From NCBI GenBank assembly GCA_017934045.1, contig JAGBKK010000008.1:1-63130 (forward strand): a stretch of 63,130 bases of DNA. The letters run 5' to 3'. Position numbers and translations under genes: made by a program. The notes beneath the pieces were generated by a model. The model ran no database searches. It was not told the DNA's origin and saw only the letters and a list, made by a program, of their open reading frames with translations. Numbering within the stretch: position 1 is the stretch's first letter; each line of letters opens with the position of its first letter. Positions 41,786-51,503 of this stretch are shown one piece after another. Source of the DNA: Neisseriaceae bacterium (GTDB lineage: Bacteria; Pseudomonadota; Gammaproteobacteria; Burkholderiales; Neisseriaceae).

Positions 41786-44143
41786 CTATGCACGCAATTT
41801 TGCACCGATTTCTTCTGCGGCGGCAATCAATGCGGCAATGGTTTGTTCGCTGTCTTCGTCTTGCAAGGTTTTGTCGAAACTTTGTAAGATGATTTTCACG
41901 GCAATGCTTTTGCTGTTTTCAGGTAAGCCTTGACCACGATAAACATCGAAAATATCGATTGATTTTACCAAATTTGTCGCCGCTTTGCGTAATTGTTTCA
42001 ATAATTTATCGCTATTTGTGGTTTCTTCTACCACAAACGCCAAATCACGCCGCACAGCTTGGAACTTGGAAACAGGTGAGTACGCGTTTTTGCGACAACT
42101 CATCACCGCTTCAAAATCCAACTCTGCCACCACTGGGGCGTGCGGTAAGTCGTATTTTTGCACCCATTTGGGGTGCAGTTCGCCAACAATGCCAACGGGT
42201 GTGCCGTTTTGCAATACCACCGCACTGCGTCCTGGGTGTAAGGCAGGGTGGCAGGCAACCTGAAATTCAATGTCGCCTGATAATAGATTTTCAATATCGC
42301 CTTTAATATCGTAAAAATCCACACGGCGGTTGTTTTCGCCCCATTGCTCATTGTGTGCATTGCCAAACGCCAATAGGGCAACTTTTTCAGGCTGCCTGAA
42401 TGTGCCGTCTTCGGCTTTATGAAAGACCCTTGCCACTTCAAACAAACGCACTCTGCTTTGTTTGCGGTTTAAATTGCTTTGCAAGGTTGCCACCAGTCCG
42501 CCGATTAGCGTAGAACGCATCACGCTCATTTGTGATGCAATCGGATTTTGCAGGCGAATGGGGTTTTGATTGTTGGCAAAATCCTGCTCCCACGCTTCTT
42601 CGACAAAGGCATAATTGATGACTTCGCGATAATCGCGTCCTGCCACTTTTTGCAACAATTCAAAACGATTTTTTTGCGTTTCAGGCTGCCTGTCCATCAA
42701 CAATTTGCCTTGCGTGCTGTCAAACGGCACTTTGTCGTAGCCATAAACACGAGCGATTTCTTCAATTAAATCTTCTTCGATTTCAATATCAAAGCGGAAT
42801 GACGGAGCGGTAACGCTAAATCCGTCAGGCGTTTTTTGTGGATTTAAGCCTAAATCGGTTAAGATTTTTTCAACCGTGTTTTCTGGAACATCAATGCCCA
42901 ACACGGTTTTAATGCGATTAAGTCTCACACAAACCGCTTTTCTTTCTGGCAAGTTCGCTTCTGCCTTATTCACAATCCCTGCTTTGCCGCCGCAAATGCC
43001 GATAATCAATACGGTAGCTCGTTCGATGGCATCTTCTTGCAAGGCAAAATCTACGCCGCGTTCAAAACGGAAAGACGAATCCGAGCCAAAGCCATATTGT
43101 CTTGATTTTCCTGCAATAATATTAGGATAGAAAAATGCTGATTCAAGCAAAATATTTTGTGTAGAATCGGACACCGCAGACGATTGTCCGCCCATCATAC
43201 CAGCAATGCTTAACGCACCTTTGTCATCGGCAATAACCAGCGTGTCGTCTTTGAGTTCAACCGTTTTGCCGTTCAAACATTCTAATTTTTCGCCATTAAC
43301 CGCACGGCGAGCATTCAGGCTACCTGAAACTTTATCCAAATCAAATACATGCATTGGCTGACCCAATTCCAACATCACGAAATTGCCAATATCCACCAAC
43401 ACACTCACCGAACGCACGCCACAGCGTTCAATGCGTTGTTTTAACCATTCAGGCGTGGGCGTTGTGCTATCCACGCCTTCAATCACACGAGTGAGTAAGC
43501 GTCCGCAATCGTTAGGGGCTTGAATGTTAGTGGCAAAGGCTCGGTCTGTGTCCTGCAGCATTTTGGGAATAGACAAAGGTGTGGCTTCGCAATGGGTTAA
43601 GGCTTTCACTTCCCTTGCAATACCCTTAATGCTTAAACAATCGGCACGGTTGGGCGTGATTTTCAGCGTAAAAAGCGTGTCGTCCAAATCCAAATATTCA
43701 CGGATATTTTGTCCCACTGGTGCGTCATCAGGCAAAATCAGCAAGCCTGACGTTTCTTCGGCAATGCCCAATTCTTTGGCAGAACACAACATACCATTCG
43801 ATTGCTGCCCACGCATTTTGGTAGGCTTGATTTTAAAATCACCTGGCAAAACCGCACCAGATAAGGCACACGGCACTTTAACGCCCACAGCCACATTGGG
43901 AGCTCCGCACACAATCTGAATCAACTCGCCGTTGCCTGTATCCACTTGGGTTACATTCAGTCGGTCTGCGTCAGGGTGCTTTTCCACCGATTTCACCTGT
44001 GCCACCACCACGCCAGTAAAGGCAGGAGCAGCGGTTGTTTGTTCTTCCACTTCCAAACCAGACATCGTCAGCACGCTTGCCAACTCGTCCGCCGAGAGAT
44101 TAGGATTAGCCCACGATTTGAGCCAAGAATATGAAAATTGCAT
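41786..44143 (-). CDS. pheT: Phenylalanyl-tRNA synthetase beta subunit
   Basis: 785 residues with the expected order: tRNA-binding OB domain (VVVAQVKSVEKHPDADRLNV), B3/B4 editing domain, B5 domain (GIDVPENTVEKILTDLGLNP), the core (IEIEEDLIEEIARVYGYDKV) and the C-terminal anticodon-binding FDX-ACB domain (VRRDLAFVVEE). It forms an alpha2-beta2 enzyme with PheS. Three in-frame uptake sequences encode VSGSLNARR, DRQPETQ and TFRQPEKVA. pheS lies 4.2 kb upstream, separated by an island, so the usual pheST operon is split. Confidence 0.96.
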   Translation of the reverse strand: MQFSYSWLKSWANPNLSADELASVLTMSGLEVEEQTTAAPAFTGVVVAQVKSVEKHPDADRLNVTQVDTGNGELIQIVCGAPNVAVGVKVPCALSGAVLPGDFKIKPTKMRGQQSNGMLCSAKELGIAEETSGLLILPDDAPVGQNIREYLDLDDTLFTLKITPNRADCLSIKGIAREVKALTHCEATPLSIPKMLQDTDRAFATNIQAPNDCGRLLTRVIEGVDSTTPTPEWLKQRIERCGVRSVSVLVDIGNFVMLELGQPMHVFDLDKVSGSLNARRAVNGEKLECLNGKTVELKDDTLVIADDKGALSIAGMMGGQSSAVSDSTQNILLESAFFYPNIIAGKSRQYGFGSDSSFRFERGVDFALQEDAIERATVLIIGICGGKAGIVNKAEANLPERKAVCVRLNRIKTVLGIDVPENTVEKILTDLGLNPQKTPDGFSVTAPSFRFDIEIEEDLIEEIARVYGYDKVPFDSTQGKLLMDRQPETQKNRFELLQKVAGRDYREVINYAFVEEAWEQDFANNQNPIRLQNPIASQMSVMRSTLIGGLVATLQSNLNRKQSRVRLFEVARVFHKAEDGTFRQPEKVALLAFGNAHNEQWGENNRRVDFYDIKGDIENLLSGDIEFQVACHPALHPGRSAVVLQNGTPVGIVGELHPKWVQKYDLPHAPVVAELDFEAVMSCRKNAYSPVSKFQAVRRDLAFVVEETTNSDKLLKQLRKAATNLVKSIDIFDVYRGQGLPENSKSIAVKIILQSFDKTLQDEDSEQTIAALIAAAEEIGAKLRA

Positions 44144-44205
44144 AATTCGATTTTTCTGATTTTAAAAATGTTTAATGATAATCTTTTTTCAGGCTGCCTG
44201 AAAGC

Positions 44206-45027
44206 CTACATTGTTTTAACCCACTGAATAAACTTATCAATGTTTGATAAGTTGTAGATTTTAACAGTTTTATAGGCTTCTTTAAGTTTGTTTTTTGCCG
44301 ATAACCAACCTTGTCCGTCCGTAATCCAAACGAATTGATAGTCTTTATGTTGCGAAATTATCTTTTCTATTTCCGTGTATGCACGAGCAGTTTCATTAAG
44401 TTTAGAACCGCCACCGTTATAAAAATTCGTTTCTATTAAAAATTTTGTTGATTTAGTTGTAATAACAAAATCAAATCTTTTTATATCATCACCAAGAGAA
44501 AGATTTAATTTTTCAATATCGACTTGCTCCTCAAATTTTAAATGTGAATGAGTAAAAATATTTGCAAGTAATATCTCCATAATATGACCAGTACGATTTT
44601 TTCGTGCATTTGTATCTAATCCCACTTCAATACCAAAAACATAATCGTGTAAGTTTTTAATTTTTCCATTAACAAAAATGTCTTTTAATCCTGTTGCACA
44701 CAAAAATTCATATATTTTTTCAGGATTATTAAAATAACTACCAATCGATACTAACTGATCATTATTATTTAATAATATTTCTTTTTTATCTCTAACTGCA
44801 ATCAATAAATTAAGAACTTCAAAACATTTTGGATTATCCAAAAACAATTCATTAACTGCGAATTTTAAATCTTGCTTGCCAAGCAAAAAATTTAATGAAT
44901 GTAATTTCATTGAAATTTTATTGATACTATCTTGACACTTACCAAAATCTGTAAAATAATCAAGAGTTCTATTTGTTTGTTTTAATGACTTTAAAAAATC
45001 ATTAAAGTTCATTTCATTAACAGCCAT
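44206..45027 (-). CDS. Type II restriction endonuclease, DpnII/MboI family (GATC)
   Basis: 273 residues resembling R.DpnII: FNDFLKSLKQTNRTLDYFTD near the N-terminus and the likely catalytic core FDFVITTKSTKFLIETNFYN, GGGSKLNETARAYTEIEKII (D...ExN pattern) near residues 180-215. It overlaps the preceding methylase gene by 11 bp. AT-rich codon use and the lack of any uptake sequence within the gene suggest recent acquisition. Specificity for unmethylated GATC is inferred from the family and from the two accompanying methylases. Confidence 0.88.
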   Translation of the reverse strand: MAVNEMNFNDFLKSLKQTNRTLDYFTDFGKCQDSINKISMKLHSLNFLLGKQDLKFAVNELFLDNPKCFEVLNLLIAVRDKKEILLNNNDQLVSIGSYFNNPEKIYEFLCATGLKDIFVNGKIKNLHDYVFGIEVGLDTNARKNRTGHIMEILLANIFTHSHLKFEEQVDIEKLNLSLGDDIKRFDFVITTKSTKFLIETNFYNGGGSKLNETARAYTEIEKIISQHKDYQFVWITDGQGWLSAKNKLKEAYKTVKIYNLSNIDKFIQWVKTM

Positions 45028-45781
45028 TTTTTAATCTTCCTTTTGCCAATTCAAAAAAATCTTTTTCCAATTCACAACCGCAAAAATAGCGACCGTATTT
45101 TATTGCCGCAACGCCTGTTGTGCCACTCCCCATAAATGGGTCAAAAATTAAATCACCTCTATTTGTGGCAGCCTGAATACAGCGTTCTACTAATGCCAAT
45201 GGTTTTTGTGTGGGGTGTTTGCCAAATATTTTTTCTTCTTTTTGTGGCGGTGTTATTTGCCAAACCGATTTCATTTGTTTGTTATTATTTTGTTGTTTCA
45301 TCAATTCATAATTAAATGTATGTTTGGCTTTTTTATTTTTCTTTGCCCAAATCAAACTTTCTGTTGAATGAGTAAAAAAACGACACGATAAATTAGGCGG
45401 TGGATTAGGTTTTTCCCATGTAATATTATTTAATAAATGATAACCGATTGTTTGCATTAAATAACCAATTAAATAAATATTATGAAAAGTACCACAAACC
45501 CAAATTGTACCATTTTGTTTCAACAATGCATAACATAATTGCAACCATTCTTCGTAAAATTCCAAATCCGCAAATAAACCTTTGGATTTATCCCATTTAC
45601 CTTTATTAACCGAAACCATTTCACCATTTTGACAAGTAAAACCATTATTCGATAAAAAATAAGGCGGATCGACAAAAATCATATCAAAACGACCTTGTGG
45701 ATATTTATCTAAAATTTTACGCATAACTAAAAATGCGTTTTCGTTATAAATGGTAAAATTATCTTTACTATATTTATTCAT
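45017..45781 (-). CDS. DpnA-type adenine methyltransferase (second DpnII methylase)
   Basis: 254 residues with beta-class motif order: FDMIFVDPPYFLSNNGF (DPPY) near the N-terminus, and DPFMGSGTTGVAAIKYGRYF (SAM-binding FxGxG) near the C-terminus. This matches DpnA of the DpnII system. In Streptococcus, DpnA methylates single-stranded GATC DNA and protects incoming transforming plasmids. This organism shows a heavy uptake-sequence load, hence natural competence, so the same role is plausible. The gene overlaps both neighbours (8 and 11 bp). Confidence 0.9.
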   Translation of the reverse strand: MNKYSKDNFTIYNENAFLVMRKILDKYPQGRFDMIFVDPPYFLSNNGFTCQNGEMVSVNKGKWDKSKGLFADLEFYEEWLQLCYALLKQNGTIWVCGTFHNIYLIGYLMQTIGYHLLNNITWEKPNPPPNLSCRFFTHSTESLIWAKKNKKAKHTFNYELMKQQNNNKQMKSVWQITPPQKEEKIFGKHPTQKPLALVERCIQAATNRGDLIFDPFMGSGTTGVAAIKYGRYFCGCELEKDFFELAKGRLKNGC

Positions 45782-46586
45782 AAATCGCTAATAATTCCCC
45801 TATTTTTTTACGGCTTTCACTTTTTGCAGCAATATTTCTCTGCACTTCAACAAAAGCTAATTTAGCATTTGCATAAATATTGCGAGTAAATTGCGTATCG
45901 TGATTAGAGATTAAAACAATTTCTGATTTTTTTGCAGTAATTTCCGAATAATTGGCTAAATCTTTTTGTTCTTGTAAATTAAATCCGTTTTGTGAATAAG
46001 CAGTAAAACTTGCGGTTTCGCTTAATGGTACATACGGCGGATCGCAATAAATAATATCTTCTGCTTGTGCCTGATTGAACACCACATGAAAATCTGCACA
46101 CGATAATTTAATTCTATCTGATTTTTTAACAAATTCTTGCAATTCAATTTCAGGAAAATATGGCGATTTATAGCGTCCAAATGGAACATTAAATTTTCCT
46201 TTGGAATTATATCGACACAATCCATTAAAAGAATGACGATTTAAATAAATAAATAAAGCCGATCGTTCTTCAATATTTGCACTTTGGTTAAACAAATCTC
46301 TTAAAGACAAAAAAGCCTGTTCAGTATTATTTTCAACTGTAAAAAATTGTTTGGTGTAATCAATAAAACCTTGTTTTTCTTTTTGTAAAACTTGGTATAA
46401 ATTGATTAAATCGCTATTTATATCATTTAATAAATATTCATCAAATTCTAATGACAAAGATAAAGCCGCCGAACCGCAAAACGGTTCAATTAAACGCTTT
46501 CTTTTGGCAGTTTTAGGAAAATTATTTTCAATAAATGAAACTAATTTATATTTTCCGCCTGCCCATTTTAAAAAAGGTTTCGACAT
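45774..46586 (-). CDS. Dam-type adenine methyltransferase (DpnM-like)
   Basis: 270 residues from the ATG at 46586 (MSKPFLKWAGGKYKL); the longer upstream reading uses a TTG. The alpha-class motifs are FLKWAGGK with a SAM-binding FCGSAALSLSLEF, and IIYCDPPYVPLSETASF (DPPY) near residue 190. It methylates adenine in GATC in double-stranded DNA to protect the host from the neighbouring endonuclease. It is first in a tightly overlapping three-gene operon. No uptake sequence occurs inside it. Confidence 0.92.
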   Translation of the reverse strand: MSKPFLKWAGGKYKLVSFIENNFPKTAKRKRLIEPFCGSAALSLSLEFDEYLLNDINSDLINLYQVLQKEKQGFIDYTKQFFTVENNTEQAFLSLRDLFNQSANIEERSALFIYLNRHSFNGLCRYNSKGKFNVPFGRYKSPYFPEIELQEFVKKSDRIKLSCADFHVVFNQAQAEDIIYCDPPYVPLSETASFTAYSQNGFNLQEQKDLANYSEITAKKSEIVLISNHDTQFTRNIYANAKLAFVEVQRNIAAKSESRKKIGELLAIYE

Positions 46587-46652
46587 TCTTATTCTTTCAA
46601 TCAACTTTTAACTAATCTAAACCGTTAGTACTATCATAATCCATTACAACAC

Positions 46653-47030
46653 TCACCGATACACCGCAATTTCCACCAAATTGCCGTCAGGGTCTCGCAA
46701 ATAAATGCTGTCCATTTTGCCCAAAGCACCGTTGCGTTCGACAATATCGGTTTCTAATGTTATGCCTTTGTTTTTCAATTCGTTTCTAATATCGTGAATA
46801 TTGCCGTCTGCAATCAGGCAAAAATCTTCGCAACCGATTTGTGGATTTTTCGCAAAAGGCGTAAATTCACCCTGTTGCGTGTGAATATTGATTTTTTGTT
46901 CGCCCAAATGCACAGAATGATGACCGTTTTTACATTCGTGGCGTAAGCCTAAAATGTTGCAATAAAAATCCAGCGTTTTGTTTAAATCTTGACAAATCAA
47001 AACCCAGTGGTCAATGCGTAATGGTTTCAT
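46653..47030 (-). CDS. VOC-family (glyoxalase/dioxygenase-like) protein
   Basis: 125 residues with the paired beta-alpha-beta-beta-beta modules of the vicinal oxygen chelate fold: RIDHWVLICQDLNKTLDFY, then GLRHECKNGHHSVHL in the first, and DSIYLRDPDGNLVEIAVYR ending the second. Likely metal ligands are His in the first strand and Glu near the end. The family covers glyoxalase I, antibiotic-resistance proteins and dioxygenases; no substrate can be named. Its ATG starts 2 bp after the stop of the upstream membrane-protein gene, so the two are probably co-translated. Confidence 0.88.
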   Translation of the reverse strand: MKPLRIDHWVLICQDLNKTLDFYCNILGLRHECKNGHHSVHLGEQKINIHTQQGEFTPFAKNPQIGCEDFCLIADGNIHDIRNELKNKGITLETDIVERNGALGKMDSIYLRDPDGNLVEIAVYR

Positions 47031-47032
47031 TT

Positions 47033-47602
47033 TTATACAGTTTCTTCAAATAAAAACCCAGTTTCCGCGGTGATTTGCTGTTGTAATGTCGAGCGTTTTT
47101 CGGCATATTGCGAACGATTAGTTTCAGGCAGCCTGAAAGACGGCAAAACGCCTTGCTGTCCATATTTCACCTTTTTTTGTTGTTGCGAACGCGTAATCAT
47201 TGCCAATTTTTTATTGCGATCGATTTTGATGGTGATAGCGTTGTGTAAGTTTTTTCGCATATTTTTCAATAACAACGGCGTAGAAACAAACACACTCACC
47301 ACCGCAACCAAAATCATACCTGCCAAAAGAACTAACGCCGTTGTTTTATCCAAACCCAAGGAATTATTAAAGTATAAAAACAGGGCAACAATCACAATTA
47401 AAGCGTCTGTGCTATATATTGAATATTTCATTATATTGATTTTGCGTTCTTGTTCTTGTGCATTAACGGGCGGAATAACCGTCCATTCCACCACCTGCTT
47501 GCCGCTTTGCCAGTCGTTGATGACCGTGTCCAAAGTTTTTTGTGCTTCATTATCCGCAAAATTATCATTTTGCGAATTGCCAATTTGGGTAAAGTCTTGC
47601 AT
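47033..47602 (-). CDS. Two-TM membrane protein of unknown function, paralogue B
   Basis: 189 residues from the ATG at 47602 (MQDFTQIGNSQ), seven bases after AAGGA. A polar N-terminus with VVEWTVIPPVNAQE precedes two membrane segments (IYSTDALIVIVALFLYF and ALVLLAGMILVAVVSVFV) and a basic C-terminal domain ending AETGFLFEETV. It is a tandem paralogue of the gene just upstream. Both carry an in-frame uptake sequence encoding FRLPE at the same place, so the duplication copied it. I do not recognise the family. It belongs to the island between pheS and pheT. Confidence 0.75.
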   Translation of the reverse strand: MQDFTQIGNSQNDNFADNEAQKTLDTVINDWQSGKQVVEWTVIPPVNAQEQERKINIMKYSIYSTDALIVIVALFLYFNNSLGLDKTTALVLLAGMILVAVVSVFVSTPLLLKNMRKNLHNAITIKIDRNKKLAMITRSQQQKKVKYGQQGVLPSFRLPETNRSQYAEKRSTLQQQITAETGFLFEETV

Positions 47603-47631
47603 TGTTTTTTCCTTGTTCATTAAAAAAGTTT

Positions 47632-48216
47632 TCAGGCAGCCTGAATTTCTGCCCATTCTTCAAAAAGAAAACCTGTTTCCGCACTAATGCGACTTTGCAA
47701 GGCTTCTTTTTTGTGCGTATATTGCCCCGCATTGTTTTCAGGCAGCCTAAACGCAGGTAAAAGCACATTCGGCGTGCCAAACGCTGCCGTTTGAATATTG
47801 TTTGATGAACGGCGAATGGTTGCCGTTTTTGCTGTGCGATCAATGGTGATTTTGATTGCCCGCCAACGGTTGCTACGCAAGTATTTTAACAGCAAAGGCA
47901 ATGCCACAAAAAGTTGCAAAACCACACTTAAAATAGCAAACACCCCAATCATAGCCATCTTATCGAATGTCTTATAAAACAAAAGTTGTACCAATGGTGC
48001 GAATGTAAAAAATATAGTATAAAAAACACTCATTAAAATCAATATTTTAACAATAATCACCATATTTTCTACCGACTTCGTATTAACAGGCGGTATCACT
48101 TCCCACTCAATGTGCATTTTCCCCTGCTGCCACTCGCGTACAACCCTATTCAAAATAGCCATTTCAGGACTATCCTGAATATTCGTTGCTTGGGCAATTT
48201 TGGTGAAGTCTTTCAT
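47632..48216 (-). CDS. Two-TM membrane protein of unknown function, paralogue A
   Basis: 194 residues from the ATG at 48216 (MKDFTKIAQATN); no strong ribosome site is seen and an uptake sequence lies 10 bp upstream. Shares with its neighbour the motifs DFTxI, REWQQGKMHIEWEVIPPVN, two membrane segments (residues about 55-75 and 88-110), PAFRLPENNAGQYTHKKEAL and AETGFLFEE. The last residues EIQAA and the stop are supplied by an uptake sequence that also separates it from paralogue B. Function unknown; the conserved soluble C-terminal part may face the cytoplasm. Confidence 0.75.
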   Translation of the reverse strand: MKDFTKIAQATNIQDSPEMAILNRVVREWQQGKMHIEWEVIPPVNTKSVENMVIIVKILILMSVFYTIFFTFAPLVQLLFYKTFDKMAMIGVFAILSVVLQLFVALPLLLKYLRSNRWRAIKITIDRTAKTATIRRSSNNIQTAAFGTPNVLLPAFRLPENNAGQYTHKKEALQSRISAETGFLFEEWAEIQAA

Positions 48217-48358
48217 AATCAAAATATTTTCAGGCTGCCTGAAATATCATCTTGTTCGTTCCCTAAATGACAATGAGTAAGAGATTTTCATTTTGAAGAA
48301 AATCTCTTATTTTAATTAAACATTGTCTTTATTTTCAGGCAGCCTGAAAACAAAACGC

Positions 48359-49351
<993 letters not shown>

Positions 49352-49431
49352 TTAATCCATTGAAATAAAAATATAAAATTATTTTCAGGCAGCCTGAAAT
49401 ATCGTTCAACAAACAAAGTTAAAGTGAAACC

Positions 49432-50067
49432 TTATGGTGTTTGTGTTTCGCGTATATCCACCCAACCTTTGTTGGTTTTCACTAACATAGCCTGCGATTG
49501 AATGGGCTGCGATAAGTTTTGATACACATTGTTTTGACCAAACGCCAACGCTTTTTCTGCCCATTTATGCAGTTGATATTTACCGTGATATGCCACGCGA
49601 GTAACCGTCAAACCACGGTCTGCGGTGGGTTCGGAAAACCATTGAATATCTTGTACGCGTAATGCGCCAATACACAAGGCACGGTTACCCATTGTATTGT
49701 CGATAAATTGCTCACCTTTTTCGGTGAGTTGATACACGGCAACCCACGCTTTTTTACCCATTTTTTCATCTTTTTCATCTTTTTGTTTTTTATATAAACC
49801 CGCCTTGGTCAATGCCGTCATCTGTTTAACCGCATTGCTATTGATGCGTTTTCCGTTTGTATCTGTTTTCAAAAAACGCACCGTATCACTGCCCAAAACA
49901 TTGGCAACACCGCTATCAATGGCAGGAATCACAGGCATACACAAAGGGTGTGCATGGTTATAATCTTCAATGGCTTTTTTCATTTGTTTATCACTGTATT
50001 GCGAAGATTCGCCACATGCCGACAATAACAATGTCGTTGCAAACAACAAGGTCAGTGTTTTGTTCAT
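49432..50067 (-). CDS. Lipoprotein of unknown function
   Basis: 211 residues with a clear lipobox (LLFATTLLLSACGE). The mature part begins SSQYSDKQMKKAIEDYNHAH and contains QMTALTKAGLYKKQKDEKDE, YQLTEKGEQFIDNTMG and a C-terminal KTNKGWVDIRETQTP. The middle resembles winged-helix-like LTxxG motifs, but I would not call it DNA-binding because it is exported. Unknown family; it lies just upstream of pheS on the same strand. Confidence 0.75.
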   Translation of the reverse strand: MNKTLTLLFATTLLLSACGESSQYSDKQMKKAIEDYNHAHPLCMPVIPAIDSGVANVLGSDTVRFLKTDTNGKRINSNAVKQMTALTKAGLYKKQKDEKDEKMGKKAWVAVYQLTEKGEQFIDNTMGNRALCIGALRVQDIQWFSEPTADRGLTVTRVAYHGKYQLHKWAEKALAFGQNNVYQNLSQPIQSQAMLVKTNKGWVDIRETQTP

Positions 50068-50224
50068 TTTTTTTCCAATCTATTGAAAACAGTCAAACAG
50101 GCTTTATTATACAGAAAGCATTATAAAATTCCTTATAAACTTTATATGCAAAAGCGTTTAGAATAGCGAGTTTATTTTAACTTTCAGGCAGCCTGAAATT
50201 ATTTGATTGATAAGAAATAGCATT

Positions 50225-51358
50225 ATGTCCGCAGAAAAAAAATTCACCGCACCATCATACGCCAATCACAGTCCTTTATCGTGGTATCGTGAAGCCGCTA
50301 CGCAGGCGGGTTTTATTCAAGACCCTGCACAGGAAATGGCGATTGACGCACTTGACCAACTGTGGCATCAACTGATGGATTTCAAAGCCAAACGCAATCG
50401 TTTTTTGGGGCGTTCTTGGCGTTCGCCTGTGTCGCCCAAGGGTTTGTATTTTTGGGGCGGCGTGGGGCGTGGCAAAAGTTTTTTAATGGACGCTTTTTAC
50501 GGTTGCTTGCCTTACAATCGCAAAAAACGCGTACATTTTCACGCCTTTATGTCGGACATTCATCAACGGCTTAACCGTTTGAAAAATCAAGAAAATCCTA
50601 TGGAAACACTTGCCAAGCAAATTGCTGATGAAGTGCGAGTGTTGTGTTTTGATGAATTTCACATTAGCCACATTGCAGACGCAATGATTTTGGGCAGATT
50701 ATTAGACGGTTTGTTTGCTCACGGCGTGGTGTTGGTGATGACTTCCAACTATGCACCTGATGCGTTGTATCCGAATGGCTTGAATCGCCACAATTTTTTA
50801 CCCACCATTGATTTAATCAAACAGCAACTCACCGTGCTAAATGTTGATGGCGGCGCGGATCACCGTATGCGAACGCTCACCAACGCCGAAGTGTATTTTC
50901 CTTTGAATGACAGCGGCGAACAGCAATTATCTGCCATTTTCGATCGTATAACACAAGGACAAAATAGGCTGCCTGAAAGCATTGAAATTTTAGGCAGAAC
51001 AATCACTTGCAAAAAACAGACTGATGAAGCCATTTGGTTTGATTTTGCAGAACTTTTTTTCACCGCTCGTTCGCAAGAAGATTATTTGCGTTTGGCAAAA
51101 AAATTTCGTTTTATATTCATTTCTGGCATTCGTCCTATGACTGCCGCCGAACAAAACGAAGCACGGCGAGTAACTTGGTTTATTGATGTTTTATATGATT
51201 ACCGTGTGAAATGGTGTGCTACCATTTCAGGCAGCCTGAACGAACTTTACACGCACGGCAGTTTTGCCAATGAATTTGTCCGCACGGTAAGCCGTATGCA
51301 GGAAATGCAATCGACAGAATATTTGGCTTTGCCACATTTAACATTGGATAAGCAATGA
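50225..51358 (+). CDS. zapE: AFG1/ZapE family ATPase
   Basis: 377 residues from the ATG at 50225 (MSAEKKFTAPSYAN); the upstream extension is less likely though the ribosome site is weak. Walker A is GGVGRGKSFLMDAFYG and Walker B VLCFDEFHISHIADAMILGR, followed by VLVMTSNYAPDALYPNGLNR. ZapE is an ATPase that affects Z-ring stability during division. Two in-frame uptake sequences encode QNRLPESIEIL and ATISGSLNELY. A SPOR-domain gene, another division-type protein, follows. Confidence 0.92.
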   Translation: MSAEKKFTAPSYANHSPLSWYREAATQAGFIQDPAQEMAIDALDQLWHQLMDFKAKRNRFLGRSWRSPVSPKGLYFWGGVGRGKSFLMDAFYGCLPYNRKKRVHFHAFMSDIHQRLNRLKNQENPMETLAKQIADEVRVLCFDEFHISHIADAMILGRLLDGLFAHGVVLVMTSNYAPDALYPNGLNRHNFLPTIDLIKQQLTVLNVDGGADHRMRTLTNAEVYFPLNDSGEQQLSAIFDRITQGQNRLPESIEILGRTITCKKQTDEAIWFDFAELFFTARSQEDYLRLAKKFRFIFISGIRPMTAAEQNEARRVTWFIDVLYDYRVKWCATISGSLNELYTHGSFANEFVRTVSRMQEMQSTEYLALPHLTLDKQ

Positions 51359-51503
51359 GTGCATAGCGTGGGTAACTTGCCCACAATGCTGTTTATTTTC
51401 AGGCAGCCTGAATAAAGCGTGGGCAACAAATTGCCTACCCTACAACTTAACGCACTAATTTGATATAATCTCGCATTCTTTTAAGTATATTTTTTAATCA
51501 ACA

